From assembly GCA_027559495.1 (NCBI GenBank), contig JAMXSV010000006.1:1922001-1986000 (forward strand): DNA of 64,000 bases. Direction: 5' to 3'. Within the stretch, counting starts at the first letter, position 1. Every line of letters starts with the position of its first letter. The translations under genes and the position numbers were made by a program. This document shows, piece after piece, positions 1 to 12,334 of this stretch. The notes beneath the pieces are model-generated. The model did not search any database. It was not told the DNA's origin and saw only the letters and a list, made by a program, of their open reading frames with translations. The stretch comes from Aurifilum marmelostoma (Eukaryota > Ascomycota > Sordariomycetes > Diaporthales > Cryphonectriaceae).

Positions 1-318
1 CAGCTTGGTACAAGAATCGTGGCACATGGCAGGCGCGCGTCTATAAATTGCTGGTACAGTCCGCGCTAGACTAGTCCCAGCTTAGTGCAGTCATATTTTT
101 ATGATGGCAGCATGGGCAGTGGCAGATGATGAATCCACATCAGATTGGTGGTTCCTCCCTTCTGTCTTGTGGCTCTTTCCTCCTCTTCTCGGCCAAGTTG
201 CTAACACATGGAACAAAAGTACGGCCAAGTACCATCCTCACCCAGTATTGGGAGCCGGGATACCCGTGCCACTTCCTCTTCGTCTTGATCAACATCGTCA
301 GCAGCAACACTGTGTGTC

Positions 319-344
319 TTGTTTGTTTGTTTGTTTGTTTGTTT
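319..344. repeat. TTTG tetranucleotide microsatellite
   Basis: About six uninterrupted copies of TTTG run into a T tract. It lies in non-coding sequence. No function is implied. Confidence 0.9.
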
Positions 345-3300
345 TTTTCTCTCTCATACCTTTCCTTAGCGTCCCAGGGCTTGCCTGTTGAGATCCACCG
401 CCCGCGATCCCTCGCCCACATCCACACCCATGCCTAACCCACCAGCACGCCATCACCACAACAGACGTCATCGTCACCGCGACTGGAAGGCAGGAACAGA
501 AACCTTCACGCGGGTGGCCGCATATTGGTCAGACACCCCAGATTACATGCCGCGCGACGCAAGTCGGAGGAGGAAACAAGCTACAGTGACACGGCCCTGG
601 GCAGGTCATGAAAGCTGTCAAGGTCGGAAATAATGGCTGACCTGAGAGACCTGCCATCTTTGCCGCCCCTACACCCCACAGCTCGCTCTGGCCAGACGGC
701 CAGTAAAAAGGCGATCAGAATTCGTCGTCCGGGAGAGAGTCCTCATCTCTGCAGATGTCGGCTTGATGTCCATATCCCCTTCACCCTACAGAGGATACAC
801 CATGGACCGCGACCCACAGACAAGCTCTCCAATTTTCCTCACGATAAATCTCCATTTACGTAAAGTTGGCTCTGTTCCTACGTCTAGGCACCCGTCTCTT
901 ACCTTCATCAACCTCAGATCGACTACAATCGCATCTAGCGACAAGGTTCTCGAGAGGGAGGATGACAAGCTGCATGAGCTGATGCAGCCCCTGTCCCCTC
1001 CTCCACGGCCAGGACCACTGCTCACACTTTCATCCTCATCAGCGTTCCCGCTGTCGCACCAAACCACAGGTGCCACACTCTAGACGTTTCCCTGGCACAG
1101 AGACGTCCTACAATCTGCGATCTGCGTCGGGACAATTTTGATGACGGCCTCATGCTTGTTGCTTGGTGTTCCTGATCCTGCACCTCACCCTCCCCCACAC
1201 CACACACACGCACACGCACACACATACCCTTCCTCTTTGGTTCTGGCGGACACCAAATCGGGAAATAGAAGCGTGACGCATCAGGCTGTATCCAGAGACC
1301 GATCCCGAAGGCTGAGCTCGTGGGATTTCTCTGGAGAGGTTCTGGACGTTTGCATGGATTACGTAGGCAGCCAGACCTTGCTCCGAAAGGCCCTTCGCAT
1401 GGCCATGACCTTCGGATCTCGACCCTTATTGTCTCGGCCGGGTAGATTGGCCATCCTCCGACTTTCTTTAGCAACAAACACGACACGATGTTTTGTTTGT
1501 TTCCCCCCATCATATGTCTGTGCGACTTCCCGGCGAAACAGGCTGTGGTTTGGGCTGGGGCCCAATCTAATTATGCTGGCCGCCTCTCTGGGACCGTTTT
1601 GTCTGATCCCGCATTCTATGCGTCTAGAAACGACCTTTTGGATGGCCATTTCTATTCAGAGCTCACTAGCATCCACAAGGATCCATGGCTATGGGCTGGG
1701 CTGGACAAGCTTTGATCAGGATTCCAGGCGGAGATCCACAAGGGTGCTTTACCAGTGCAGACCTCTGATGTCTTGGTTTCAGTACACTGCATGGTACATA
1801 CTATCGCAAAGCCCAAGTGGTAATCCTGGCGTGTCTGCAGGCGATCACTCGAAATGAGGGTGGGATGGCAGTCGACGCTCGAGCGCTAGGAGAAGGGCAA
1901 CAGTTGGCGTCAATCGAAAACGGCTTGATTCTCCGCCTCGTAAGTGATCTCATCTCAAGTCACTCACATCTTTCCCCGGGCCTCCTTTACACACTGCTAC
2001 TGATTGCAAGATCCAACAGTGCTAGCTTTCAACGACATTCCTTGCTTCCTTTGATGCTGTGCGTTTCTTCAAGTCGCCAGTCTGCAACTACGTGGCCTGA
2101 CCCAAGTGCATACTACCAGGCGAGGCTGCGTGGTTGGGTCGTGGCACCCGTGCGGACCGCCTGGCTACATCGTTCGGGAGTGCCTTGTATGTCGGTCGTC
2201 ATCACTTTGGTCAAGCTGGCTCGCCCAAGACCTTCGCTGTCCATCGTAAACGACCCTACAGGCCATGGCTTGTAGGCCTGGAGCCGGAGCCTGGATCGAG
2301 CATGCCTCGATATAAAGCTAGCCGTCGCCCGAACGTGAGCCACACACGGCACAGAAACAGGCTGTGTTCGCGGTATACCCCCACATGGTCGAGTGGTATT
2401 GACACAAGCTGCCTTTGCGAGTTCGACTGGTGCACCGCCCAGAAATTGCTCAGAGCATATGATCCCAGCTGTGCGAACGCCAGAATCCTGCTGCAAATTG
2501 AGTCTCACGCCCCCGACATTGGCGCTGCTAGCCGCCCCCAGAACTTGTGGGCTTCCGAGCAAGATCCAGGAGACCGTGCCGCCAGACAGCACAGAGCGAC
2601 CGAAATTGGACTTTCTTTTTTTACCGAAAGAAAATTCTCTGTGCGAACGGACTCGCACTGAACAATCTGAGGTTCGAGGTTAGCGACATAGCACGAAACT
2701 GTTCTGGGCATGGTCATCACCGTGCTACCAGAGCTCAGCCTTCGGTTGCGACTGTACAGCCTATCGGTCTGCAGGCGTGCAGCAATGCCACCAGCGGGAC
2801 ACCTCGGCTCAGCAGCACACCGTCGTCTGTCGTGATTTGCTGGGCCAGAAATAGCTGCGACGAATGGCCCCCTTTGCTGGCTTGGTTCTTTCTCATCTTG
2901 TTCGAAAATCATCACTGATGGGCCAAGTCGGTTAGTAGTAAGCGCCAGGACGCTACAGCACGACGGAGATACCGGCTAAAAGACAATAGATCTTGAGCGC
3001 CGACCGGTGTCTTGGTCGCCATGATTGAAATCGCCGGGCAGTATTTCCCGGAGACGAGCAACCCATCAACAGATCTAGGTCTTTCGCAGCCACACACAAT
3101 CTCGCCAATCTCCCACTGGAAACGCTTGATAGTATCAAGTTGATATTATCCACCTAGCGCCGGCCCAGCCAAAAGGGCCGAAAGCGATGGTGTCACGGGC
3201 TGCCGCCGTTTTCTACGTGCTCTCCCGAGCTCACCGCAGCGTCCTCGCCAATAATCTCGGGGCACCCGAGGCCCAGGAGACCGGCACGCTTGCAGGCCCC

Positions 3301-3934
3301 CGCGTCTATCTAATGAGTCGATCAACCGCAAGCGCGGGTCAAGATCGGGCTGGGGGTCGGGGCTTGGGGAAATTTAGGCTAAATGCGTCCCCAGACGCTG
3401 AGCCCGGCTAAGAGCTGCCATGTGCCATGGGAAATGCTCCGCTCCGAGTGAATATGCCCCCACCGGGGATTCTTGGCAGAGACGCTCGTTGGCAGAAGAC
3501 CCGACGACGAGGTATCGAGTGATGCCTTGTCGGACAGGTTCTATGATTTCATGGGGGGGGTCGGAAGGGCAGTGTCCCATACGGGCAGCGAGAGGGGGGA
3601 AAGCTAGGAGCATCCGTTCCCCCTCCCGCTCTGCGTTGAAGCCAAACTTTGACGACTCTTGATCTCTGGGCGCATTGTGTGTGGTCAGCATTTGGGTTGC
3701 GTTGCGTCGAGGGAAAGCGGAAACATGCATGCAGATCTCGAGGAAACAACCCTACCAGCAACGCTCCTGTCAGTGGGTCCGGGAGAATAGCATCGCATAC
3801 GCTTTCCCATTTTACCCCTCATCCTTGTAAATAGGGCCGAGACGAGCTTGCCTCGTCAGCTTGTCATCGTACGAGTGGATAGCATTTGACGGCCTGGGCC
3901 TCCTGAACAGGAGGAGACAACGTGGGAAAAGGCG

Positions 3935-3985
3935 CTGGGGAGAGCGAGGAGCTCATCCGCATCAAGAAGTCCATGGTCTGTGGGG
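3935..3985 (+). promoter_or_regulatory. Two CreA/CRE1-like sites upstream of the sugar transporter
   Basis: CTGGGG at 3935-3940 and GTGGGG at 3980-3985 both match the SYGGRG consensus of the fungal carbon-catabolite repressor. They lie about 350-400 bp before the ATG of a sugar transporter, where such control would make sense. The motif is short and common, so this is an inference from position only. Confidence 0.2.
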
Positions 3986-4335
3986 TTGGTCAACAGGCAC
4001 TCTCTATCCAGGAGAAAGCGGTGGCCGCCCGGTTTAATTATTACCCTCCGATATCATTATTACTGCACTGAGTTATAGGATCGTTACGTTGCTCGGGACG
4101 AGATCCGGACATACGACGAGTGGTACAGCATTAGTGAGATAAATCAGACACGCTGCCTCTCTTTTTGGGGTTTGGAGAAAGAGAGTTCGTCGCTGCTCTG
4201 TTGACTCCTCTCCCCTTGGCCTTTCATCGTCAGGAGCCTATCGTTGTGCGCTGTGTCTGTGCCCAACGACTCTGAATTGTCGACCAGTCCACCGCGCATC
4301 CCGCCACTGATACCAACTACATCTTTCGTGTCAAG

Positions 4336-6642
4336 ATGGTAGCTGGTGGTGATACTGCCGCCGTCTACGATGCGGCTCTGTCGCGGCGGCAGGCCCTTAT
4401 GGGCTCTTCGGGTCCTTTGGCCTTGTTGAAGAACGGACGCGTCTTTGCCGTCTCTGCATTTGCTTGCATCGGAGGTGTTCTCTACGGTTACAACCAGGGC
4501 ATGTTCTCGGGTGTCCTCGCCATGCCCTCCTTCAAAGAGCGTACGTTTGTTACCTACTGTCCTGCCTGTTCACAATCTGTTTTCAGCATATGGCGACGAC
4601 GTGCTAGTGTTGATCCTGGGACTTGTTGATAGATATGGGAGCCTATGACCCGCTGGACGACAGCGCCCCGCAGACCCTCAAGGGCTGGCTGACCTCGATC
4701 CTCGAGCTGGGTGCCTGGCTGGGCACACTCCTGTCGGGCTTCCTCGCCGAGTCCATCTCTCGCAAGTACGGCATCCTCGTCGCCGTCTCCGTCTTCGTGC
4801 TGGGTGTCATCATCCAGGCGACCGCCATCACCTCGGCCGGCCACAACGCGATCCTGGCGGGCCGGTTCATCACCGGTATGGGCGTCGGCTCCATGGCCAT
4901 GATCGTGCCCATCTACAACTCCGAGGTCGCACCACCAGAGGTCCGCGGCTCGCTCGTGGCGCTACAGCAGCTCGCGATCTGCTTCGGCATCATGATCTCG
5001 TTCTGGATCGACTACGGCACGAATTTCATCGGCGGCACCTCGCTGGCCACGCAGAGCGACGCCGCCTGGCTGGTCCCCATCTGCCTGCAGATCGCCCCTG
5101 CCCTGATCCTCTTCTTCGGCATGCTCTTCATGCCCTTCTCCCCGCGCTGGCTCGTCCACCACGACCGCGAGGCCGAGGCCCGCAAGGTCCTGGCCTCGCT
5201 CCGCGGCCTGCCGCAGGACCACGAGCTGGTGGAGCTCGAGTTCCTCGAGATCAAGGCGCAGAGCATGTTCGAGAAGAGGACGGTGGCGGAGCACTTCCCG
5301 CACCTGAGGGAGCAGACGGCGTGGAACACGTTCAAGCTGCAGTTCGTGGCCATCGGGGCGCTGTTCAAGACGAGGCCCATGTTTAAGAGGGTCATTGTCG
5401 CGACGGTCACCATGTTCTTCCAGCAGTGGACGGGCATCAATGCCGTCTTGTACTATGCCCCTACCATCTTCAGTGATTTGGGCTTGGGAAGTACCGAGAC
5501 GAGCCTGTTGGCTACGGGCGTGGTTGGTATTGTGATGTTGTGAGTAACTACGCCCTGGGTGTCTATTCCTTGATGTGTGCGTTCCTCAATACAAGCTGGC
5601 TGCTGACTCGTCGGTTTCTGCAGTGTCGCAACTATTCCGGCGGTCCTCTGGGTCGATCGTGTCGGTCGACGACCTGTCCTCACTGTTGGTGCCATTGGCA
5701 GTAAGTCCGACCTAAGCTCGCTCATGTGGACACGATCGAGAGCAGTAGCTAACTTGATTTTTCTTCTTCTCTCTCTATAGTGGCCGTAAGTAATACCGTC
5801 TTGAAGATTGAGCTCTCGTGTGGCGGGTTTGTAAGCCTTGTGTGATCGCTCGAGTACTGACTATAGCTTTGTGTCCAGACCTGCCACATCATCATCGCCG
5901 TCATTGTCGCAAAGAACATGAACCAGTGGACCTCCCAGCCAGCGGCAGGTTGGGCCGCAGCTGCCATGGTCTGGCTCTTCGTCGTCTTCTTCGGATTCTC
6001 CTTCGGGCCCTGCTCTTGGATTGTCAGCCTACCTGGTCTCATTCCCCTCTTTTGATGGTATCATTAGCTCTAACGTTGTTGTCGTAACTAGCTTGTCGCC
6101 GAGATCTGGCCCCTTAGCACACGACCTTACGGTGTCTCGCTGGGTGCTTCCAGCAACTGGATGTGGGTTCATTCTCTCCGTGCTGATCAATCAAGGGCGG
6201 ACCTCACTAACACCAATAATAATAGGAACAACTTCATTGTCGGTCAGGTTACGCCTGATATGCTCGAAGCGATGCCCTACGGGACGTATATCCTGTTCGG
6301 CGTGCTCACCTTCATCGGCGCCGCCTTCATCTGGTTTTTTGTTCCTGAGACCAAGCGGCTGACGCTGGAGGAAATGGTTAGTGGCTACCTTATCATGATG
6401 GTATCGTCACGTACTGTCCACTCGTCTTGCTAACTAATTACCCTTGTTTCTTGCAGGACGTCATCTTTGGATCAGAGGGCACGGCCCAGGCAGACTACGA
6501 GCGCATGGAGGAGATCAACCAGGAGATCGGCCTCAACCAGATGCTGCGTGGGTCGCCCTCGGGTGCGGCTGGTAGCGGCAGTGATCTTGGCGATGGGGAG
6601 AAGGTCAAGCTTGGCGAGCACACGGAGGAGAAGGTCAACTGA
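4336..6642 (+). CDS. MFS sugar transporter (HGT/monosaccharide porter type)
   Basis: This is a plasma-membrane proton-coupled sugar porter of the major facilitator superfamily, about 581 residues with 12 expected membrane spans. Eight exons keep the frame: 4336-4540, 4633-5539, 5624-5700, 5781-5785, 5879-6022, 6092-6162, 6226-6376 and 6457-6642. Family marks in order are LYGYNQGMFSG near the first span, GRFITGMGVGSM, the loop PEVRGSLVALQQ, PFSPRWL, the QQWTGINAVLYYAPTIF signature, VDRVGRRP, and PETKRLTLEEMD after the last span. The N-terminal stretch LKGWLTSILELGAWLG recalls fungal high-affinity glucose or monosaccharide transporters, but the substrate cannot be read from sequence. The fourth exon is only 5 nt and is required for frame. 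The start is the first in-frame ATG and has a good context. Confidence 0.93.
5781..5785 (+). other. 5-nt micro-exon of the sugar transporter
   Basis: TGGCC is flanked by CTATAG on the left and GTAAGT on the right. Joined to the final A of the previous exon it encodes Met-Ala, giving VGAIG-MA-TCHIIIAV across the junction. Skipping it shifts the frame at once. The flanking introns are 5701-5780 and 5786-5878. Confidence 0.8.
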
Positions 6643-6903
6643 GAGAGCGGTCTCAAGGGTGGTGTCTTGGACTGACGGCGATTCGCAGAGAGGTATCCTG
6701 TGTGCAGCGACTGCAGCAAAAGGCCATATGTGAGGTAGATGGTTGCAGCTTGAGCCGTGTCGCTGTTGTGAGAGTGTTGAGTGGTCTTGGTTGCCTCTTT
6801 CATGGGTACACCAAGACGAGTAATATATGGTCATACAGTAGTAAAAACATGATTAATTACAAAGTATGCATAAGTTATGAAGATCAACCAATACTTGGCT
6901 TCA

Positions 6904-7230
6904 TCAGTTTGTCGTGCCGATCGTGTAAGGGAGGATGCAGACTTTTGTGTGCGATGGCGGCATTCTTGTCGCTTCAAAATATTGGTCAGCTGGAACTACG
7001 CCTGCGCATTCTGCGACGAGTACCCATGCAGGCATGATTCGATATACTGGGAGTTCTAGCGCCTCGCAAAGTTCCTGCACGCCTTCGTCAACCTGAGGGA
7101 GGCGTTTCTCTTCTTCCCGCTCTATGAGGAACACCACGACGCAGACAGGGAGCGGTAGGGAGAGGTTCAGGACTGCGCGCAGCCCAGCCTGTGCGCTCAA
7201 GAAGCCCAAGAAGGATATGATGACCCGCAT
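6904..7230 (-). CDS. Orphan small ORF, function unknown
   Basis: This 108-codon frame starts at an ATG and its first two thirds use mainly C- or G-ending codons, unlike nearby non-coding DNA. The N-terminus is hydrophobic (MRVIISFLGFLSAQAG, then LPLPVCVVVFLI) and could be a signal peptide or membrane segment, followed by an acidic stretch (EREEEKRLPQVDEGVQ). I recognise no family. It lies between the 3' ends of the sugar transporter and the BTB gene. It could be a real small gene, the last exon of a larger one, or a gene remnant. Confidence 0.3.
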   Translation of the reverse strand: MRVIISFLGFLSAQAGLRAVLNLSLPLPVCVVVFLIEREEEKRLPQVDEGVQELCEALELPVYRIMPAWVLVAECAGVVPADQYFEATRMPPSHTKVCILPYTIGTTN

Positions 7231-7809
7231 GTCTGCGATTGTCGTGGATGTAACCTAGTGGTGGTATGTGGATGGGAGGCCGGAATGACGAGGGCAGACT
7301 GGGAGATTGTGTCCTGATGTGGCCCAGGATGTTCAGTCCTGGGTGCTGCTTCGGGGGCGGGAAGTAGAGGTCCTCGAGTAAGCTCAGGGAGGCGAGTGGT
7401 GATTATCAAGCATACGAGGACAGGCTTTGAAGAAAAAGCCACAATACGACGGACTGGATGAGCGCAAGACGTGCAAACAACATTGGCACATCTCTGTCAG
7501 ATGATGACAATACCATAACTCATCACTTGTCACCCAGAATGAAGAAGTGAACTGTTCAACATTGAGAACAAAGTTGATTGATTAGAAATAGGAGAAAGAG
7601 GGGGGAAAGACGATTCGAGAATTATCAGACACCGACCATACATTCTCATGTAGAAAATTACACTCACTGAATACGTCCCGATCCGTCTCTCTTATCGTCC
7701 ATGTCCAGATTCACCCCCAGTCCTACCCTCGCCAAACACTCCTCTCGATGCAAGAGGCTGATGGCCCGCCTGTGCGCCCCGGAGTGCAAACAGCCATACG
7801 GGTTTGGTA
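7231..7809. other. Intergenic, no gene seen
   Basis: Moderately AT-rich sequence downstream of the BTB gene, presumably its 3' UTR and terminator region. I see no repeat or coding frame I can support. Confidence 0.6.
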
Positions 7810-8987
7810 TCACCTCAAGGACCTCCCCTCGGCGTCAACGCCAATGTGGTGCCTTTCAGGTTTCCTTCTGCAAATATGCGCCTCCAGGGTGTTGGGCCAA
7901 AGCTGTAGCCTGGAGTTTGCGGCTTGGAGCCTCGCGGCCGTACGGCGAAACATCTGGGCGACAAACTCCTCGGGCATACTGGCCAGCTCGCTGGAGCGCC
8001 TGTCGCTCACATTGCCCCGGGTGAGCTCGGTTTGGACCATGTCCTCGACAGTACTAGTCAGGGGCGAATAGCTTGGGCATCTTTCGCACACGAGCGTGAT
8101 CATCTCGACGGGGATGGCTCCGCGCTTGAGCTTCACTTCACCCTCGGTGAAGGCGTTCATCGCCTCGGTGAAGAAATCCTGTATGTGGGTAAGATGATTA
8201 TCAGTTTAGTATTTTTTTTTCTTTCTTTTTCTTCTTCTTTCTTTCTTTCTTCTTCTACTTGGCTGATAAGAAGGAGAGCAATAGACGCACATCCCAGCAG
8301 TACATCTCAGCCATGATGACGGCTTTCAGAAGAGCCATCTGGTAACTGGCAGCCTTAGGGTCTATGGCCCGCGGATTTCCGGTCGGCTGTGAAAGTGTCA
8401 CAATCCGCTGTTGGGATCCCTGATAGTGAGGCTGCGTCGCCTGACCATTTTCATTCCTGTGCCTTTTACGCCTCGCAGATTCCTCGGCGGTCGCCTTCGC
8501 GACGTCAGGTCTTGCGGTGGTGATCTTGTTATTATCGGCTAAACGAGTTGAGTAAGCCGCAGGTCATGGAACTCTCTGAACCATGATACTAGGAGAGAGA
8601 AAGGAGACGACGACGACAATGTCTTAAACCTCTTAGTACCACTCATCTTTCCCCTACCCTTCTATTGGCTTACAGTGTAAGGTGTCAGGAGCCTGCGGTC
8701 CAACTCGAGAGATCTTGTCCTTATAGATATACTCGACCATAACCTTGAAGGCGCCTGGATCTTCCTCTTCCAGATTAATGACCCCCTCGAGTTCCTCCTT
8801 CATGCCGCTGCTCAGGGCATTCCTGAAGTGCAGTGCTTTTGCCATGAGCAGGTTTTTGTGGACAATATACTTGTCCCTCTTTGGGCCGACGAAGAAGATC
8901 ACAAAGCTCGTGCCCAGGTCACTACATGTCACAGAGGAGTTGAATCAGTCAGCTGCTAGTATGTGTATACGGCATCATGAATTCCAT
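7810..8987 (-). CDS. BTB/POZ domain protein
   Basis: A 293-residue protein with an N-terminal BTB fold, the type fungi use for protein-protein contacts or as an adaptor for Cullin-3 ligases. Four exons are inferred on the minus strand: 8971-8987, 8674-8921, 8291-8538 and 7810-8178, with introns of 49, 135 and 112 nt. BTB marks are DLGTSFVIFFVGPKRDKY, IVHKNLLMAKALHFRNALS and the GAFKVMVEYIYKDKI strand-helix. After a polar basic linker (ESARRKRHRN) comes a helical part with KAVIMAEMYCWDDFFTEAMN and a conserved-looking YSPLTSTVEDMV segment. The first exon encodes only MEFMMP and is the least certain part; it rests on a GTATAC donor and a TAG acceptor that keep the frame. Partner and pathway are unknown. 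Confidence 0.75.
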
Positions 8988-9951
8988 AGAGGAAAAAAGG
9001 ATGCATTTGAGACATCCATTCAGCGGCGTCGAATCTGGGCCGAGAGTACAGAAGAGAGACGTGACGAGGATGATTGCATCACTGAAAACAAAGACAGAGG
9101 CTGGGATGGTCGTTGTGCAACATTGGGTAGATAGTGTTGGTGTATCGAGACCCAGCTCTCCGCCGGGTAAGATTTCACAGTCATTCTACTGCTGCAGGCT
9201 ATGTGGCGACTTTACCACTGGTAGTGAAGGAAAGGAAAGTGCTGTGGCATGTACAGCAGGGTATCACAGTTGGAAAAGACAAGAACATACTCTGCAAGCA
9301 GACTGGGGACCCTTACGGCAGGCGGTCGAGGAGCGTCGGGCTGGTTCTGCATTGATAATGAGTGAGTATTGGGCTTGGCTGCAAGAAGAGAAAGGGGGTG
9401 ATGACAAGACAGCGTTGCTCTGGTGCGGGTGAGACAGGCAGCAGACACCTGCTACATATACTGGGCTCATTACCAGCATACGCAAATGGTTGAGTTTCAC
9501 AGCATGCTATGGTGTTATTGCTTGTTCTTCCAAGGCAACATCGGGCGGTTAGTTGCATATTTTGTGAGACGTGGCTTGCTCACCAGGCCAATGAAATAAC
9601 TGACCCATATCCCGTCTTTTGCAGACTCAATTCCAGCACCGGCCTTTCTATTCGAGATGGCATGGTGATTATGCAGATCCCGTGCCGTTCTTGCATATAC
9701 GAGCTCGCTGCCTCTATCGAGAGCGGGGAGAAGAGGAGGAAGGTCGCCTCCGCATCAAATAAATTGATCCGATAGATGTGGATATACATACAGAAGAAAG
9801 CGTTGGCTCGTCTGTGTACACATTCGCGGCGCACATGATCAGCAACGTGCGACACGCGTGCGTTCCCAGTCTCCCCATCCCTGCACGTACATATGTACAA
9901 TAATCTGCAGACGCTCGTTGGACCCGGATTTTTCCCATTATTACCCGCCAC
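8988..9951. other. Intergenic, no gene seen
   Basis: Open frames on both strands (up to 151 codons) have no domain and no codon bias. The region lies between the start of the BTB gene and the stop of the Ser/Thr-rich protein, so it should hold the BTB promoter. Confidence 0.55.
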
Positions 9952-11625
9952 CTAGTGGTGGTCAGGACTAGTTCTCGGCGTGCTGGGTGGCATAGGCCAC
10001 GCCTCTGGAGAGAGAACGTCGCTGCCGGCGATGCTAGAAACGCCGTCTATGCTTGTATTGCTCTCTCTGTTCTGTGTCAGACTGCGCGCGGCTGCTGCAT
10101 TTCCACTAGCCGCCACAGGGCGATATGCCTTATAACCTCCGTTCAGCTCGGCGACCGGCGCATGCGAAGCCGTCATGGCGGAGTACTTGTTGATCGACAG
10201 AGGGGGTGGTCGGAGGTCTGCAGACCCGTCGTTCCACTGAGCGGGTCGCCGGTAAGGTCCTCCTCCTCTATCGCCAGCCGCTGGCCTAGATGGTCTTGGC
10301 GCAGGTTTTCGCCAGCCCGGTTCCCTAGTGCCGGCGGGCACCGCCGCCGCTCTAGAAGAGGGAGGCCCTCGCATAGTTGGTGGTGGCCGCCACTCTGCGG
10401 GGCCAGTACCACCACCCAAGCTACCACCCATGCCACCAGCGCTACTGCTGCCGCCCGAGAGCCTCGACGGCCGAGCTGGTATGCTGACGATACGGGCCTC
10501 TGAACCTGCGACGCTGATTGCTGTCCCTGGTTCGGGATTCGAGATTGGCGATGGCTGTTGAAGGGGGAACATCGTCGGATCAGGTGAGACTGGAGACACG
10601 TCCGATGCTGCGCCTTGGCTGTGAGGTGAGATGGGTGAGACGGGCCAGACCGAGCGATCCTGAAGATGATTGGTATCGACAGTGAGGTTGTTGGGATTCG
10701 CGATAGGGGTCGCTGCCTCGACAGTGCCCACGGCGCGCATCGTGTTGGTGCCGACCAGGGTTTCGCCCGTCATGTTGGGTGCGGTGCCACCATCCTTCTC
10801 CATGTGGTAATAGGGCCCAATATGGCTGCTGTCCCTACGGCGTTTCCTGAGGGGAGCGAGGGCTCGCTGCATGAAAGGCGTCCTTCTGAACCTGTATAGC
10901 AGGAAGCCAATGACGGCCAGGACGGCTATAGCAACTAGAGTGCGACCGTTAGCAAGTGCATTGATCTGATAAAGGAGTCAGGTAAGTGTGTCCTTACCCA
11001 CAACGCCAGCGATAACTCCAGCCTTGGAGTGTGAGCTGGAAGTGGTCTCATGGCCGCTGGTGCTTGAAGACAGAGAGGCGGGTGCAGATGATGTCGCCGA
11101 CGAGGAACTGTCGCCGGACGCGGTCTCTAGAGCTGAAGCTGCCTCCGTGTTCGTACTTGCCGAACTTGTGCCGGTGGAATCTGCCGCCGTGGTTGATGAA
11201 GTTGAGGCTGCCGTGGCAGCCGATCCTCCTGACTCTGTCGATCCCGTGGGCGTCGTCGAGAAAGTTCCATCGGTGTTATCTGGGGCAGAAGAGGTCTTAT
11301 CGTTCGACGCGGCAGCCGGAGTCGTCTTAGCCGTGTCCGAGACCTTTGTTGAAGTCTCGATTTCCGTCGTTCCTGTTGTTTTTGCTGGTGTTGATGTTGT
11401 TTTTGTTGTTGCAGCCACCTCCGTGGACCCTGAGGATTCTGCAGACGTTGTTGTTTCTGATGAGGCTGAGCTTGTAGATGTGGGAGTAGGTGTTGGAGTC
11501 TGGCCGTCCCCGTCACTTGATTTGTGATCACCACCGCCGCCGTCCTTTCCACCTCCATGGCCTCCATGGCCACCGCCGTCTTCCCTCATCGCCAGGCGTG
11601 CCTTATGGTACAGAGCGCCATGCAT
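9952..11625 (-). CDS. Ser/Thr-rich single-pass membrane protein
   Basis: About 536 residues from two exons, 10998-11625 and 9952-10934, joined by a 63-nt intron (donor GTAAGG, acceptor TCTAG). The first ~200 residues are Gly/His then almost pure Ser/Thr/Ala, typical of an O-mannosylated outer-surface stalk. A single hydrophobic span (AGVIAGVVVAIAVLAVIGF, about residues 203-221) is created exactly across the splice site and is followed by a basic stop-transfer patch (YRFRRTP, then RKRRRD). The ~300-residue tail is Pro/Ser/Arg-rich and probably cytosolic. The layout resembles wall sensors or mucin-like sensors, but no WSC or Mid2 cysteine pattern is present. No signal peptide is visible: the frame upstream of the ATG at 11625 reaches a TGA at 11647, so a missed 5' exon is possible. 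Specific function is unknown. Confidence 0.7.
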
Positions 11626-12297
11626 CTTGGCTAGCTCCACCACACCTCATGAGTAACACCAGCTGATGGTCCTCTCTCGAAGGCTCAGAACTCTCTCTAG
11701 CCGTTGCCCACTCATGACATATCTGTCGCTGGTCACCCTCAGTCCCTTGTCGACAGGTAGATAGTTGCCAGAGGAACAACTACCAAGACGTGTGTTGGCA
11801 CACAGGAAGAGTGAGAAAGACAAGAACAAGGAAAGCGGAAGTGATCGAGAAACAAGAGAGGGGGATGCAATCCCAGACTAGTCGTGGCGGTTGAGTCCCG
11901 GGGCATCAGGATGAAGGATCATTTTTGCAGAGACAAGGGGCCATGAAACGACGACAAGCCATTGGACAGATTGGTTCTCTTCTCTTGAGCAAGGGGCAGG
12001 GGAGGAGGGTGTTGCTTTTCGGCCCCTGCATGAAGTCGCATTGCCGCCCCAGACAAGACAAGTCTGACCGAGAGTACCCACCGGCATCTGTGTACATCCT
12101 GTATCACACCACATCGCTAGGCCGACCCAGGCACGCAGGCAGCCACTGGTAAGGCGGGAAGAGAGTGCGAATTTCCGATGCGTTACACTTGCATCTTATC
12201 TGCAGTAGCCAGCCGCGTTGATTCTGTTGTAGCGGTAGCCTTTCCTCGTATGATGTGCATGCAGGCTTCCGAGCTGCGGAAGAATCAGGAGCACCAG

Positions 12298-12334
<37 letters not shown>

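Larger units (their letters stand above)
1..4335. other. Intergenic region without a supported gene
   Basis: No reading frame here shows a recognisable domain, a convincing splice pattern or steady third-position GC bias. The longest open frames (about 160-240 codons between 1022 and 1857 on both strands) overlap each other and contain CA-repeat-derived His/Ala runs, so I treat them as chance. A TTTG repeat lies at 319-344. The last 400 bases form the presumed promoter and leader of the sugar transporter; the transporter ATG at 4336 sits in a good fungal context (CAAGATGG). Confidence 0.6.

Noticed and set aside
1138..1857. 239-codon plus-strand ORF
   Set aside because: It contains CA-repeat-derived His/Ala/Thr runs, has no codon bias and no domain, and conflicts with an equally poor ORF on the other strand.
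2385..2430. tRNA-like control boxes (TGGTCGAGTGG followed by GAGTTCGACTG)
   Set aside because: The A-box match is good, but the B-box is only about 33 nt away and no T-stem, anticodon stem or acceptor stem can be paired.
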